A stretch of DNA of 64,000 nt from Absicoccus porci (GTDB lineage Bacteria > Bacillota_I > Bacilli_A > Erysipelotrichales > Erysipelotrichaceae), in contig NZ_RJQC01000001.1 of NCBI RefSeq assembly GCF_003725415.1, positions 332,265 through 396,264 of the forward strand, given 5' to 3'. The notes under the pieces are model-generated. The model had not been told where the DNA came from. It ran no database searches and saw nothing but the letters and a program-made list of their open reading frames with translations. Shown here one piece after another: positions 1-8,599 of this stretch (its first letter is position 1; every line of letters begins with the position of its first letter). Position numbers and translations under genes: made by a program.

Positions 1-2
1 TT

Positions 3-1424
3 TCTGATAATGTGCAGGATATCCTTGAGAACTTCAAATTCGACAATGAGATCACGACATTGGCTGAACATGGTGCTTTGTATGAGATCATCAAAGAATT
101 CAACAAACCAGAAGCTTATCTAGGAGCTGATAAAGTAACAACAGCGGACATGGGATATGTCTTTGAGGATCTAGTCAGACAGTTCTCTGAATCAACCAAT
201 GAAGAAGCAGGAGCACATTTTACATCAAGAGATATCGTGTATTTGATGTGCGACCTTTTAGTTGCAGAAGATGCTGAAACACTTAGAGAGAATGGTGTAG
301 TCAAGACTGTATACGATCAGACCATGGGAACATCACAAATGTTGACATGCTGCGAAGAGCGTCTGAAGGCTCTGGATAAGAATGCACAGGTAAAACTGTT
401 TGGTCAGGAAATCAATCCCTTCACATTTTCCATTGCAAAAGCAGACAGCTTGATTCGTGGTGCAGATGCCAATAATATGCGTCTAGGTGATACTCTTTCT
501 GATGATAAATTCAAAGATTTCAAGTTTGATTATTGTTTAAGTAATCCACCTTTCGGAGTCAACTACAAAATTGAACAACAAGCCGTGAAGAAAGAATCAA
601 AACAAGCAAATGGAAGGTTCACAGTAGGATTGCCTCGTGTTTCTGATGGTCAAATGCTGTTTGATTTAAATGGGCTTTCTAAACTAAAAGATGACGGCCG
701 TATGGTCATCGTTCATAATGGATCATCATTATTCACTGGTTCTGCCGGCTCTGGTGAATCTGAAATCAGACGATATATTATTGAAAATGACTGGCTGGAA
801 GCAATCGTCCAACTTCCTGAATCAGTATTCTATAATACAGGGATCACTACGTATCTCTGGGTAATGTCAAAGAACAAACCAGAATGGAGACAAGGAAAAG
901 TGCAACTGATTGATGCATCTGGTATGAAAGTATCAAGAAGAAAAAACATTGGCAATAAACGGTATGATCTGACAGAAGAAGTAAGAAACATTATCACAAA
1001 GATGTATGGTGATTTTAAAAATGCCGAATATGATGAAAATGGACTTCATTGTGAATCAAAGATCTTTGACAATGAATATTTTGGCTATCAAAGAATCACC
1101 GTTGAATCACCACAAAAAGATGAAGATGGAAATATCATCACAGATAGAAAAGGAAATCCAAAAGCGGATTCAAAGAAACGTGACTATGAAAATGTACCGC
1201 TAAGTGAAGACATTCATGAATATTTCAATCGCGAAGTAAAGCCTTATAACCCTGATGCCTGGATTGATGAGAAGAAGTCAGTTATTGGCTATGAGATTCC
1301 ATTTACACGCGTTTTCTACAAGTTCGTTGAGCCTGAAAGCACGGAAGATATCGCAAAGGAAATCAAAGCAGCTGAAAAGGATATCATGGAATCGCTGAAT
1401 AAGCTTTTTGGCGAGGTGAATTAA
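3..1424 (+). CDS. hsdM: Type I restriction-modification DNA methyltransferase subunit HsdM (5' partial)
   Basis: Modification subunit of a type I system; it makes N6-methyladenine with S-adenosylmethionine in complex with HsdS. The frame is open to the left edge (codons Ser-Asp-Asn precede the first GTG at 12), so the N-terminal helical domain is cut off by the window. The catalytic motif IV of N6-adenine methylases is clear as SNPPFG near visible residue 180. The SAM-binding motif I is DQTMGTSQML instead of the usual DPxCGxGG form; this resembles a known HsdM subgroup rather than a dead enzyme, but that is recollection. It is followed without a gap by hsdS (stop TAA then ATG), which shows one operon. 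Identification is firm. Confidence 0.95.
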   Translation, partial: SDNVQDILENFKFDNEITTLAEHGALYEIIKEFNKPEAYLGADKVTTADMGYVFEDLVRQFSESTNEEAGAHFTSRDIVYLMCDLLVAEDAETLRENGVVKTVYDQTMGTSQMLTCCEERLKALDKNAQVKLFGQEINPFTFSIAKADSLIRGADANNMRLGDTLSDDKFKDFKFDYCLSNPPFGVNYKIEQQAVKKESKQANGRFTVGLPRVSDGQMLFDLNGLSKLKDDGRMVIVHNGSSLFTGSAGSGESEIRRYIIENDWLEAIVQLPESVFYNTGITTYLWVMSKNKPEWRQGKVQLIDASGMKVSRRKNIGNKRYDLTEEVRNIITKMYGDFKNAEYDENGLHCESKIFDNEYFGYQRITVESPQKDEDGNIITDRKGNPKADSKKRDYENVPLSEDIHEYFNREVKPYNPDAWIDEKKSVIGYEIPFTRVFYKFVEPESTEDIAKEIKAAEKDIMESLNKLFGEVN

Positions 1425-2678
1425 ATGGCAAGAGAAATGAAGGACAGTGGCATTGAATGGGTTAAACGAATTCCCAAAGAATGGCAAATTAGCTCAAACT
1501 CACATTTATTCTCTTTTGAAAAGAAAATAGTTGGTAATGAATGGACTAAAACACAGCTTCTTTCATTAACTAAAAAGGGGATTGTTACAAAAAATATAAA
1601 TGACGAGGGTGGCAAACAACCTGAATCTTTTTCAACATATCAGCAAGTGCACAAAAAGCAATTGGTTATGTGTTTATTTGATTTGGATGTTTCTGCTGTT
1701 TTTTCAGGCGTAAGTAACTATGATGGAATGATATCGCCAGCTTATAAAGTATTTAGTATTAACCAATCTTTGCTTTATCCTAAATATATTGATTATTATT
1801 TTCAGGCAATATTTATTAATAGAAACTATGTAATGTATTCTAAATCGTTGCGAAAAACGATAGATACTGATAACTTTATGTCTATAAAAACCATTGTCCC
1901 CCCTCTTTCCGAACAGCAGAAGATCGCCGACTACCTCGATGAAAAGGTAAAGGAAATCGACAATGCTATTGAAAAGACAAAGGAAACGATTGAGCTGTAT
2001 AAGAAATACAAACAGGCGATTATTACTGAAGCAGTGACAAAAGGACTGGATTTGAATGCGGAGATGAAAGATAGTGGTATTGAGTGGGCAGGAAAAATAC
2101 CTGTTAATTGGTCGATTAGAAAAGGAAAATATATTTTAAATCTTTTGAATAGATGTGTTGAAGAAAATTCAGGCGTTGTAACCTGTTTTAGAGATGGACA
2201 GGTTACGCTTAGAGAAAATCGTCGTACTGAAGGATTTACCAATGCTGTTAAAGAAATCGGATATCAAGGAGTTAAACCAGGCGATTTGGTTGTTCATGGG
2301 ATGGATGGTTTTGCAGGCGCTATTGGAATAAGCGATTCTATCGGGAAAATGTCACCAATAATTAATGTTTTAGATTCTAATCAAAATAAAAAATACTTAA
2401 TGTATTATTTACGAAGTATGGCCTTTAAAAATGTTTTTTTGGCAACCGCAACAGGTATTAGAGAGCGCTCATGCGATTTAAGATGGAATAAACTTGCAAA
2501 CCTGGAATATCTTATCCCACCTCTTCCCGAGCAGCAGAAGATCGCCGACTTCCTTGATAAAAAATGTATATATATTGATTCATTAATTGAGAATAAAAAT
2601 AATCTATTAAAAGAAATTGAAAACTACAAAAAATCCCTCATCTATGAATACGTAACAGGCAAGAAAGAAGTGAAGTAA
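1425..2678 (+). CDS. hsdS: Type I restriction-modification specificity subunit HsdS
   Basis: DNA-recognition subunit that sets the target of the R-M complex. The 417-residue protein shows the classic two-fold architecture. Each half begins with a near-identical stretch (MKDSGIEW, residues 5 and about 212), followed by a variable target-recognition domain. Each half ends with a conserved PLxEQQKIADxLD helix region (about residues 160 and 365). The two recognition domains differ, so a bipartite asymmetric target is expected. It starts directly after the hsdM stop with a GAGGTG ribosome site inside hsdM, and hsdR follows at once. No second hsdS or recombinase is visible nearby, so phase-variable shuffling cannot be claimed. 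Confidence 0.95.
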   Translation: MAREMKDSGIEWVKRIPKEWQISSNSHLFSFEKKIVGNEWTKTQLLSLTKKGIVTKNINDEGGKQPESFSTYQQVHKKQLVMCLFDLDVSAVFSGVSNYDGMISPAYKVFSINQSLLYPKYIDYYFQAIFINRNYVMYSKSLRKTIDTDNFMSIKTIVPPLSEQQKIADYLDEKVKEIDNAIEKTKETIELYKKYKQAIITEAVTKGLDLNAEMKDSGIEWAGKIPVNWSIRKGKYILNLLNRCVEENSGVVTCFRDGQVTLRENRRTEGFTNAVKEIGYQGVKPGDLVVHGMDGFAGAIGISDSIGKMSPIINVLDSNQNKKYLMYYLRSMAFKNVFLATATGIRERSCDLRWNKLANLEYLIPPLPEQQKIADFLDKKCIYIDSLIENKNNLLKEIENYKKSLIYEYVTGKKEVK

Positions 2679-5600
2679 ATGAATAATAAAGAAAAACGCT
2701 TTGAGGAAGATATCGAGTCTTCTCTTCTTAAATCAGGCTATGAAAAAGGCGATCTGAAGACGTATGACCGTGAAAGAGCTATTGATATGCCTAAGCTGAT
2801 CACCTTTATCCGAAAGACTCAGCCTAAACAGTGGATACGATACACAAAGATATATGGTGATAGTTCCGAAAATAAATTATACAGACGTTTTCAGGATTCG
2901 GTGGAAGCAAATGGTCTTCTCTATGTGTTGAGACATGGTTTCAAGGATAGAGGTGTACAGTTTAAAGTATGTGCGTTTAAGCCAAACAGCACACTTTCTG
3001 ATAAAGTCATGGCTGATTATGATGCCAATATTCTTGAAGTAACAAGACAGTTCAACTATTCGACTGAAAATGAAAATTCCATTGATATCGTTCTTTTACT
3101 GAATGGTATTCCTATCGTTGCACTTGAATTGAAAGACCAGCTTACTGGTCAAAGTGTTGCTAATGCAATGAGACAATGGAAAGAAGACAGAAATCCAAGA
3201 GAATTATGTTTTCATCGTGATTCCCGTTTTTTGATATACTTTGCCGTTGATCTTTATGAAGTAGAGATGACAACAGAACTCAAAGGCGATGCTACTTATT
3301 TTCTTCCTTTCAATCAAGGATCAAATGGTGCTGGAAATGTTGGTGGAGCTGGAAATCCAGAGAATCCAAACGGTTATGCTACTGCTTACTTGTGGGAGCA
3401 TGTCCTTCAAAAAGATACACTCATGACGATCATCCAAAAGTTCATGCTGCATGAATTCAAGGAAACACTTGATAAGAATGGTAACAAGCATACTAGAGAA
3501 CGTATGATCTTCCCACGGTATCATCAACTGGATTCAGTTACGAAGATGCTTGATGATGCAAAGAAAAATGGAGCCGGAAAGAATTATCTGATTCAACACT
3601 CTGCTGGTTCTGGAAAGAGCAACAGTATTGCATGGCTTGCTTATGGACTGTCAAACTTGTTTGACAGATATAATGAATCAATATTTCGTTCTGTAATCGT
3701 TGTAACAGATCGCCGTGTACTTGATTCACAATTGCAGGATACGATCTACCAGTTTGATCATGTCCGTGGCACAGTCGTCAAGATTGATAGAAACAAAACA
3801 TCCAAGGATCTTCGTGATGCCATCAACAGCGGTGCAAAGATCATCATCACTACTCTTCAAAAATTCCCTGTCATCTTTGATCAGATTGAAGGAACAGAAG
3901 GCAAGAATTTTGCCGTCATCGTTGATGAAGCTCATTCATCACAGACTGGTAATTCTGCAAAGAAGTTGAGAGCTGCACTTGCTGATAAAGAAGCTTCACT
4001 AAAAGAATTTGCTGAGATGGAAGCAAAAACAGAAGCAGAAGTGAAAGATGAAGAGGATATCATCGTAGAACAGATGCTTGCCCATGGAAAGCATAAGAAT
4101 CTAAGCTTCTTTGCCTTCACGGCCACACCAAAGCCTCAGACACTTGAGACATTCGGAACGAAAGATCCAGAAGGACATTTCAGACCATTCCATGTGTACA
4201 GTATGAAACAGGCAATTGAAGAAGGGTTCATTCTAAATGTTCTGGATCATTATATGACGTATCAAGACTGCTATAAGCTGGTCAATGAAACACCAGAGAA
4301 TCCGGAAGTTCCTGTATCAAAGGCCGTCAAAGTGATCAAACGGTATGAATCGTTGCATCCATATGTATTGAGCCAGAAAGTTCCTATCATTGTCGAAACA
4401 TATCGATCTATCACAGCTCATAAGATTCATGGCCGTGCGAAAGCAATGGTAGTCACTGCATCAAGACTTCATGCAATCAGATACTATCAAGAGATCAAGA
4501 AATACATTAATGAAAAAGGATACAAAGATGTAGATATTCTTGTAGCATTCTCAGGATCTGTTGAAGCTGATGGTGTTGAATATACAGAACCAGGTATGAA
4601 TATACGTTCAGACGGCACTCATATCAAAGAAAATCAGCTGCCAGAAGAATTTGCTGGTGATGAGTATCAGATGCTTGTTGTTGCTGAAAAGTATCAGACT
4701 GGATTTGATGAGCCATTGCTTCATACGATGTTCGTTGATAAAAAGCTCAAAGGGGTCAAAGCAGTCCAAACATTATCCCGCTTAAATCGAACATATCCAG
4801 GCAAAAATGACACGTTGATCATTGATTTTGCTAATACGAAAGAAGATATTCAAGCAGCTTTTCAGCCATATTATGAAGAGACAACACTTGATAAGGCTGT
4901 CGATGTCAATTTGATCTATGACACCCAGACAAAGCTGAGAAACTTCAGACTCTATGATGATACGGATGTACAGGCATTTATTGATATCTACAAGAAGCAG
5001 CAGTCTGATACAGATCTTGGTAAAATTACCAGTATCTTGTTGCCTGTCATCAATGGATATCAGAAGCTTGCGGATGATGATCGTTTCATCTTCAAGAAGA
5101 CGGTTCGAAATTACTGCAAATGGTACAGCTACATTACGACCGTGACAAAGATGTTTGATCGTGAACTCGAAGAGGAATATATCTTCTGTCAGTATCTGGA
5201 CAAGTTGCTTCCATCTATCCATGATCCAGATATGGAAAATATTGAAGACAAGCTGAAACTTGACTATTTCAAACTTAAACAGACATATGATGGTGAAATT
5301 GAACTTGAAGAAAGTTCAGATGAAAGCGAATTGAAGAATCCAAAGAAAGTGGAAGTCAAGCCTCGTGATGAAAATGACGAAGAGCTGAATCAGATCCTCG
5401 ATAATATTAATGAACATTATAATGGAATCTTCACAGAGCAAGATAAAGTAATTGCCACAACACTGATTCGAAAGGTGCAGGAAGAGGATCAGCTAAAGAC
5501 ATTTGCTCAAAATAACGACAAACAGGTCTATGTGCAGTCTATCTTCCCTGAGATTTTCAGCAAGATTGCACAGGAGTGCTATGTTCAGTCAATGAATGCA

Positions 5601-5705
5601 TTCAAGAAACTATTCGAAAATAAAGAACTGTACAATGCAATCATGAATTCCATCGGAAAAGAATCATTCTACGATTTCAATAAACAAGGAAAAGCTGATG
5701 AGTGA
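2679..5705 (+). CDS. hsdR: Type I restriction endonuclease subunit HsdR
   Basis: Motor and nuclease subunit that translocates DNA with ATP and cuts unmodified DNA. The 1008 residues have the usual length. In order they show: an N-terminal PD-(D/E)xK nuclease (IDIVLLLNG...ALELKD, about residues 146-166), Walker A (SAGSGKSNS, about 305), DEAH box (VDEAHSSQTG, about 414), FTATP motif III (about 484) and the RecA-like second domain with a YQTGFDEP motif (about 672). A helical C-terminal domain binds the methylase core. The ATG follows the hsdS stop directly. The stop lies inside a hairpin that probably ends the operon. No frame damage is seen. Confidence 0.96.
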   Translation: MNNKEKRFEEDIESSLLKSGYEKGDLKTYDRERAIDMPKLITFIRKTQPKQWIRYTKIYGDSSENKLYRRFQDSVEANGLLYVLRHGFKDRGVQFKVCAFKPNSTLSDKVMADYDANILEVTRQFNYSTENENSIDIVLLLNGIPIVALELKDQLTGQSVANAMRQWKEDRNPRELCFHRDSRFLIYFAVDLYEVEMTTELKGDATYFLPFNQGSNGAGNVGGAGNPENPNGYATAYLWEHVLQKDTLMTIIQKFMLHEFKETLDKNGNKHTRERMIFPRYHQLDSVTKMLDDAKKNGAGKNYLIQHSAGSGKSNSIAWLAYGLSNLFDRYNESIFRSVIVVTDRRVLDSQLQDTIYQFDHVRGTVVKIDRNKTSKDLRDAINSGAKIIITTLQKFPVIFDQIEGTEGKNFAVIVDEAHSSQTGNSAKKLRAALADKEASLKEFAEMEAKTEAEVKDEEDIIVEQMLAHGKHKNLSFFAFTATPKPQTLETFGTKDPEGHFRPFHVYSMKQAIEEGFILNVLDHYMTYQDCYKLVNETPENPEVPVSKAVKVIKRYESLHPYVLSQKVPIIVETYRSITAHKIHGRAKAMVVTASRLHAIRYYQEIKKYINEKGYKDVDILVAFSGSVEADGVEYTEPGMNIRSDGTHIKENQLPEEFAGDEYQMLVVAEKYQTGFDEPLLHTMFVDKKLKGVKAVQTLSRLNRTYPGKNDTLIIDFANTKEDIQAAFQPYYEETTLDKAVDVNLIYDTQTKLRNFRLYDDTDVQAFIDIYKKQQSDTDLGKITSILLPVINGYQKLADDDRFIFKKTVRNYCKWYSYITTVTKMFDRELEEEYIFCQYLDKLLPSIHDPDMENIEDKLKLDYFKLKQTYDGEIELEESSDESELKNPKKVEVKPRDENDEELNQILDNINEHYNGIFTEQDKVIATTLIRKVQEEDQLKTFAQNNDKQVYVQSIFPEIFSKIAQECYVQSMNAFKKLFENKELYNAIMNSIGKESFYDFNKQGKADE

Positions 5706-5725
5706 CATTATCAGCTTTTTGTTTG
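5690..5725 (+). terminator. Terminator of hsdMSR operon
   Basis: A 10-bp perfect stem AAAAGCTGAT/ATCAGCTTTT (5690-5699 with 5710-5719) is followed by a T-rich run. It overlaps the last codons of hsdR, which is common for compact operon ends. Confidence 0.75.
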
Positions 5726-6030
5726 GCTTTTAATAAAAAACGTTCAAACAGGCCTATAGACGGCCAAAATAGTTTTCTTGTATAAATTTATCATGGAAAA
5801 GAAAACGAACGTCTATGACACTGTAACTGGGCTATTTTGCAATGGATCTACTTAAAAACGAAAAAATAGATAAAAGACGGAGATGCCGTTTAATATGTTG
5901 TGAGAGTTTTTTATGCCAATTCAGCATCTCCATTTTTACTATAAACAAGAAAAGTGAATTTTCCGTGAAGATTAAAGAAAAAATCGATTTTTTTCGATTG
6001 TGGTATTGGATATGCTACAATTCAGGTATC
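5721..6030. other. 310-bp spacer with a 20-codon reading frame and a long-loop inverted repeat
   Basis: No ordinary gene is visible here. A 20-codon frame from ATG at 5793 to TAA at 5855 (begins MEKKTNVYDTVTG) has no clear ribosome site; it may be the stub of a lost gene or chance. An 8-bp inverted repeat GGAGATGC/GCATCTCC (about 5879-5886 with 5928-5935) encloses about 40 bases and is followed by a short T run, so a structured RNA or terminator is possible. A sequence TACAAT near 6015 could be the -10 element for the gene at 6031. Confidence 0.3.
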
Positions 6031-6414
6031 ATGTATGATAAAAGTGAAATTCCATTGAAGAAGTATATACAGAAAAACATTGCCGCAATAGAATGGTATC
6101 GTCTTCGTACAGAACTGTTTCAATTCATGCAGACATGTATCAAAGAAGGCCATTTTAATGAGCAGGAGCAGACAAAATATGAACGAATGCTGGAAGATTT
6201 TACCCGTTTTGAAAATGCCTTCGAGGAGAATGACAGTTTAAATGATACATTCAAAGAAACAGTATTTGAAGAAGCAAGTCTGTTGTATGGTGTATATCAT
6301 TACATAGGTAAATATCCGTATGAGAAAAAGAAAGAACATGCTTTGATCGAACTGATGGAAGAAGCACTTGATAAATGTAAAGAAATAGAGAGGATGTATT
6401 GGTCAATTGACTAA
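6031..6414 (+). CDS. Small hypothetical acidic protein
   Basis: A 127-residue protein of unknown function, rich in Glu and aromatic residues and predicted mostly helical, with no signal peptide, membrane segment or motif that I recognise. A longer frame runs back to 5842, but its extra 63 residues are low-quality sequence (runs of Arg, Cys and Phe) in AT-rich spacer. The internal ATG at 6031 begins the well-behaved part and lies about 10 bases after a TACAAT element, so a nearly leaderless transcript is possible. The ribosome site before 6031 is weak. A strong hairpin overlaps the gene end. It lies between the R-M operon and a transposase, so it may be cargo of a defence island; that is inference only. 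Confidence 0.55.
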   Translation: MYDKSEIPLKKYIQKNIAAIEWYRLRTELFQFMQTCIKEGHFNEQEQTKYERMLEDFTRFENAFEENDSLNDTFKETVFEEASLLYGVYHYIGKYPYEKKKEHALIELMEEALDKCKEIERMYWSID

Positions 6415-6428
6415 TCCTCTCTTTTTTT
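6387..6428 (+). terminator. Terminator after the 6031 gene
   Basis: A 9-bp stem AGAGAGGAT/ATCCTCTCT (6387-6395 with 6414-6422) ends in a run of Ts. It overlaps the stop codon of the small gene and separates it from the convergent transposase. Confidence 0.75.
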
Positions 6429-6436
6429 ATGATATT

Positions 6437-7990
6437 CTATTGGGAATCTTCATCTTGTGTAACATTCCAATCAGCAACCAGAGAGGCAATGGCGTCCTGT
6501 AGATCTGGTTGCTTCTCGATCTCTTTCATCAAATGCCATGTCTGTCCTTTTTTGGCTCCATAGAATTTATGCATACCACATTTTCTGGCAAGTTCTTTTA
6601 GCTGGCTGCAAGGAAGATTCTGCAAGAATTCTCTAGTATTGAAGTTTTCATTGAATGCTTCTGAAGTAAGGTAGTATTTGTAGCTCTTTTTCTTTCTTCT
6701 CGCTTGTTCTGTTTTTCGCTCCAGATTAGCGACATATTGGGCGGAAGTATGAGAGAAATCGTATTCTCTGCTTTGTAGATCTTTAACATAAATATTCTTC
6801 TTTGTTTCTAATATTTTCATGAAGATCTGTTCGGCGTCTTCTCTTGTGGATGGCAAAGTACCATGATCTGCTCTCCAGTTGGCTCTCATACATTCCCATG
6901 CGATCCATCCGTCCAGATTTTTGGATGATACATTCCGTTTTCCTGTACGAATATCAGCCTTTATCATATCGTGGAATTGATTGACACGAGCCAACGACAG
7001 GCTGTTTTCTTTCTTGATCTTACTGAACTGCTTGTATCCCATTGTGAAAGATCCATTGATCAGGATGTAGTCCAGTCGCTGCTCATTGTAGTATTTTTCG
7101 ATGGTTGGCTCGTCTCCTTTACATTCTGCCAGCACATCAACATAATTGGAAGGTCTGACATAATGGAGAATATTGTTTCGCTTGCACCACTTGTCATAAA
7201 GTCCATTTGCATCAGAACAGAGATATGATACGCCGGAAAGATGAGGGGCGATGTATGCATTAAAATCTGTCGCTTTAGCAGCTCCCACTCCAACATATTT
7301 TGCAACCACATGACCACTGTGATCTACTGCACACATTACATTGTTCCATTCTGGTCCAAGAGATCCAAGCTTGCTGGCTGTTTTACGTTTTCTTGGTTTA
7401 CGTGTTTCTTTTGGATGGATCGGATCTTTTAACTCTCTTGATCCCTTCTGAGCTTCATGAAATACTGTTTCATCGCATTCTACGACACCAGATAGTGTTG
7501 GCTTGCCTAATGCACGACATGCTTCAATGGTCTTGTTCTGCCAGTTGAGAATCGTCTGTTTTGTGATCCCAAAGAGCAGATAATCGGCTTCAAGGTTTTC
7601 CTTGATCATTTGTACAGATGCATTGTGAAACATCAGATGAATGACTTCAATCCATGCATCCCAGCTGTATTTCGTCTTTTCCAGGATAGTTCCAGTGAAA
7701 TATGTGAAGCGATGCCCACAGTCTTGACATCTTAAACGTTGGACACCATTTTCTCTTCGACCATCAGACACGATCAAAGTAGAACCGCATTTTGGACATG
7801 AATGACCCATATCCATCTGTTTTAAATGTTCCTCAATGTTGATATTGTTGATTATAGACAACTGCTTTTTATAAGGTTCACGGGTGCCTTTTTCTTTGAT
7901 AGCTTTGGTAATCAACTGCTGCAGTTCTCGATCGGTCATTGATTCTGTTGATTGCAGCATTTCTTCCAATGTCTTCTTCTTTGCCGTCAT
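6437..7990 (-). CDS. IS1595-like (ISXO2-type) DDE transposase
   Basis: Transposase of an insertion sequence, 517 residues from the ATG at 7990, which has GGAG nine bases upstream (an ATG at 7996 is too close to it). The N-terminal half carries a zinc ribbon (CPKCG...CQDCG, about residues 65-92) and a short helix-turn-helix. The DDE-type core shows ECDETVF (about 170), CSDANGLYDKW (about 255) and a C-terminal block SSKNLDGWIAWE. This order of zinc ribbon then ISXO2-like core fits the IS1595 family. The C-terminal 130 residues extend beyond the usual family length. I could not find convincing terminal inverted repeats, so whether it is still a mobile element is unclear. It lies where cas9 might be expected, upstream of tracrRNA. 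Confidence 0.75.
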   Translation of the reverse strand: MTAKKKTLEEMLQSTESMTDRELQQLITKAIKEKGTREPYKKQLSIINNINIEEHLKQMDMGHSCPKCGSTLIVSDGRRENGVQRLRCQDCGHRFTYFTGTILEKTKYSWDAWIEVIHLMFHNASVQMIKENLEADYLLFGITKQTILNWQNKTIEACRALGKPTLSGVVECDETVFHEAQKGSRELKDPIHPKETRKPRKRKTASKLGSLGPEWNNVMCAVDHSGHVVAKYVGVGAAKATDFNAYIAPHLSGVSYLCSDANGLYDKWCKRNNILHYVRPSNYVDVLAECKGDEPTIEKYYNEQRLDYILINGSFTMGYKQFSKIKKENSLSLARVNQFHDMIKADIRTGKRNVSSKNLDGWIAWECMRANWRADHGTLPSTREDAEQIFMKILETKKNIYVKDLQSREYDFSHTSAQYVANLERKTEQARRKKKSYKYYLTSEAFNENFNTREFLQNLPCSQLKELARKCGMHKFYGAKKGQTWHLMKEIEKQPDLQDAIASLVADWNVTQDEDSQ

Positions 7991-8067
7991 GATCATCGTC
8001 TCCGATCTATGTCTCTATTCTGTTCTATAGTATAGTATCAAAATTATATGTCATCATAGTTTAGATT

Positions 8068-8244
8068 TTATTGGTTTTTAGCATCATTGATGATCTTGTC
8101 ATGCTGGTCAAGATATGAAGCAATGATGCGTTCCATTGCTTTTGTGCGAGCGAGTCCTGTCTTTTCGCAATAAGCGTCAAGTCTATTCAGTACATGCACA
8201 TCCATTCTAATTGAGATCATCTTCCAATCTTTTCTTTTTTCCAT
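8068..8244 (-). CDS. Ribbon-helix-helix (CopG/Arc-type) small protein
   Basis: A 58-residue protein with the pattern of a ribbon-helix-helix DNA-binding protein: a short beta strand (MISIRMDVHV) followed by two helices (LNRLDAYCEKTG and RTKAMERIIASYLDQH). Such proteins bind DNA as dimers and usually repress their own promoter; many are antitoxins or plasmid/mobile-element regulators. The ATG at 8244 is chosen because AAAGGAA lies seven bases before it; a longer frame to 8313 has no ribosome site. No toxin partner is visible next to it. It lies on the same strand as the transposase just downstream, so it may travel with that element. Confidence 0.7.
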   Translation of the reverse strand: MEKRKDWKMISIRMDVHVLNRLDAYCEKTGLARTKAMERIIASYLDQHDKIINDAKNQ

Positions 8245-8457
8245 AGTACATTCCTTTCTTTCTACTTTTATTATATCATCAAATGATTGACATGTACAGA
8301 CATGTATATACAAAAAGATAAAATATTTTTATTTTTTCGCATCAAAAAAGTCTAAAAACCGGTGAATTGTTCAAAATGCGATGGTTAAAGCGTATCAACA
8401 ACTTGAAAAAAATCTATCACCCGATTTTTTGACTATAGCTAGAAAAGAAAAATTTTC

Positions 8458-8486
8458 TTGGCAAATTTGCCGGGAAGTGATAAAAT
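8458..8486 (+). promoter_or_regulatory. Predicted tracrRNA promoter
   Basis: TTGGCA (8458-8463) and TAAAAT (8481-8486) are separated by exactly 17 bases, a good sigma-A type promoter. The expected start is near 8491-8493, just at the first base of the anti-repeat. Confidence 0.7.
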
Positions 8487-8489
8487 AAA

Positions 8490-8582
8490 ATCGATCAAAT
8501 AATACGAATTAATGGAATGTGGAAGAATAAGATTAATTCGAAAACTATCAGGAGTAGCTAATAGTGGCTACTCCATTTTTTT
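8490..8582 (+). ncRNA. tracrRNA of a type II-A CRISPR system
   Basis: The segment 8493-8528 matches the reverse complement of the array repeat at 29 of 36 positions, starting with a 13-base perfect block (GATCAAATAATAC). Mismatches cluster near positions 28-30, where known Cas9 crRNA:tracrRNA duplexes have a bulge. The anti-repeat is followed by a possible small nexus hairpin (GAAT...ATTC, about 8526-8540) and then a perfect 8-bp terminator stem GGAGTAGC/GCTACTCC (8551-8558 with 8567-8574) with a T run. A good promoter lies directly upstream. The RNA would be about 90 nt, short for the class. It pairs with pre-crRNA for RNase III processing and Cas9 loading, yet no cas9 is in the window. Confidence 0.82.
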
Positions 8583-8599
8583 ATTTATAGGTTATTACT

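Noticed and set aside
6414..8066. Terminal inverted repeats around the IS1595-like transposase
   Set aside because: I compared the AT-rich flanks on both sides and found no convincing pair, so no element boundaries are given.
8322..8426. Short plus-strand frame just before tracrRNA as a possible cas9 3' remnant
   Set aside because: The 34 residues show no Cas9 C-terminal features and the frame is bounded by stops; no support.
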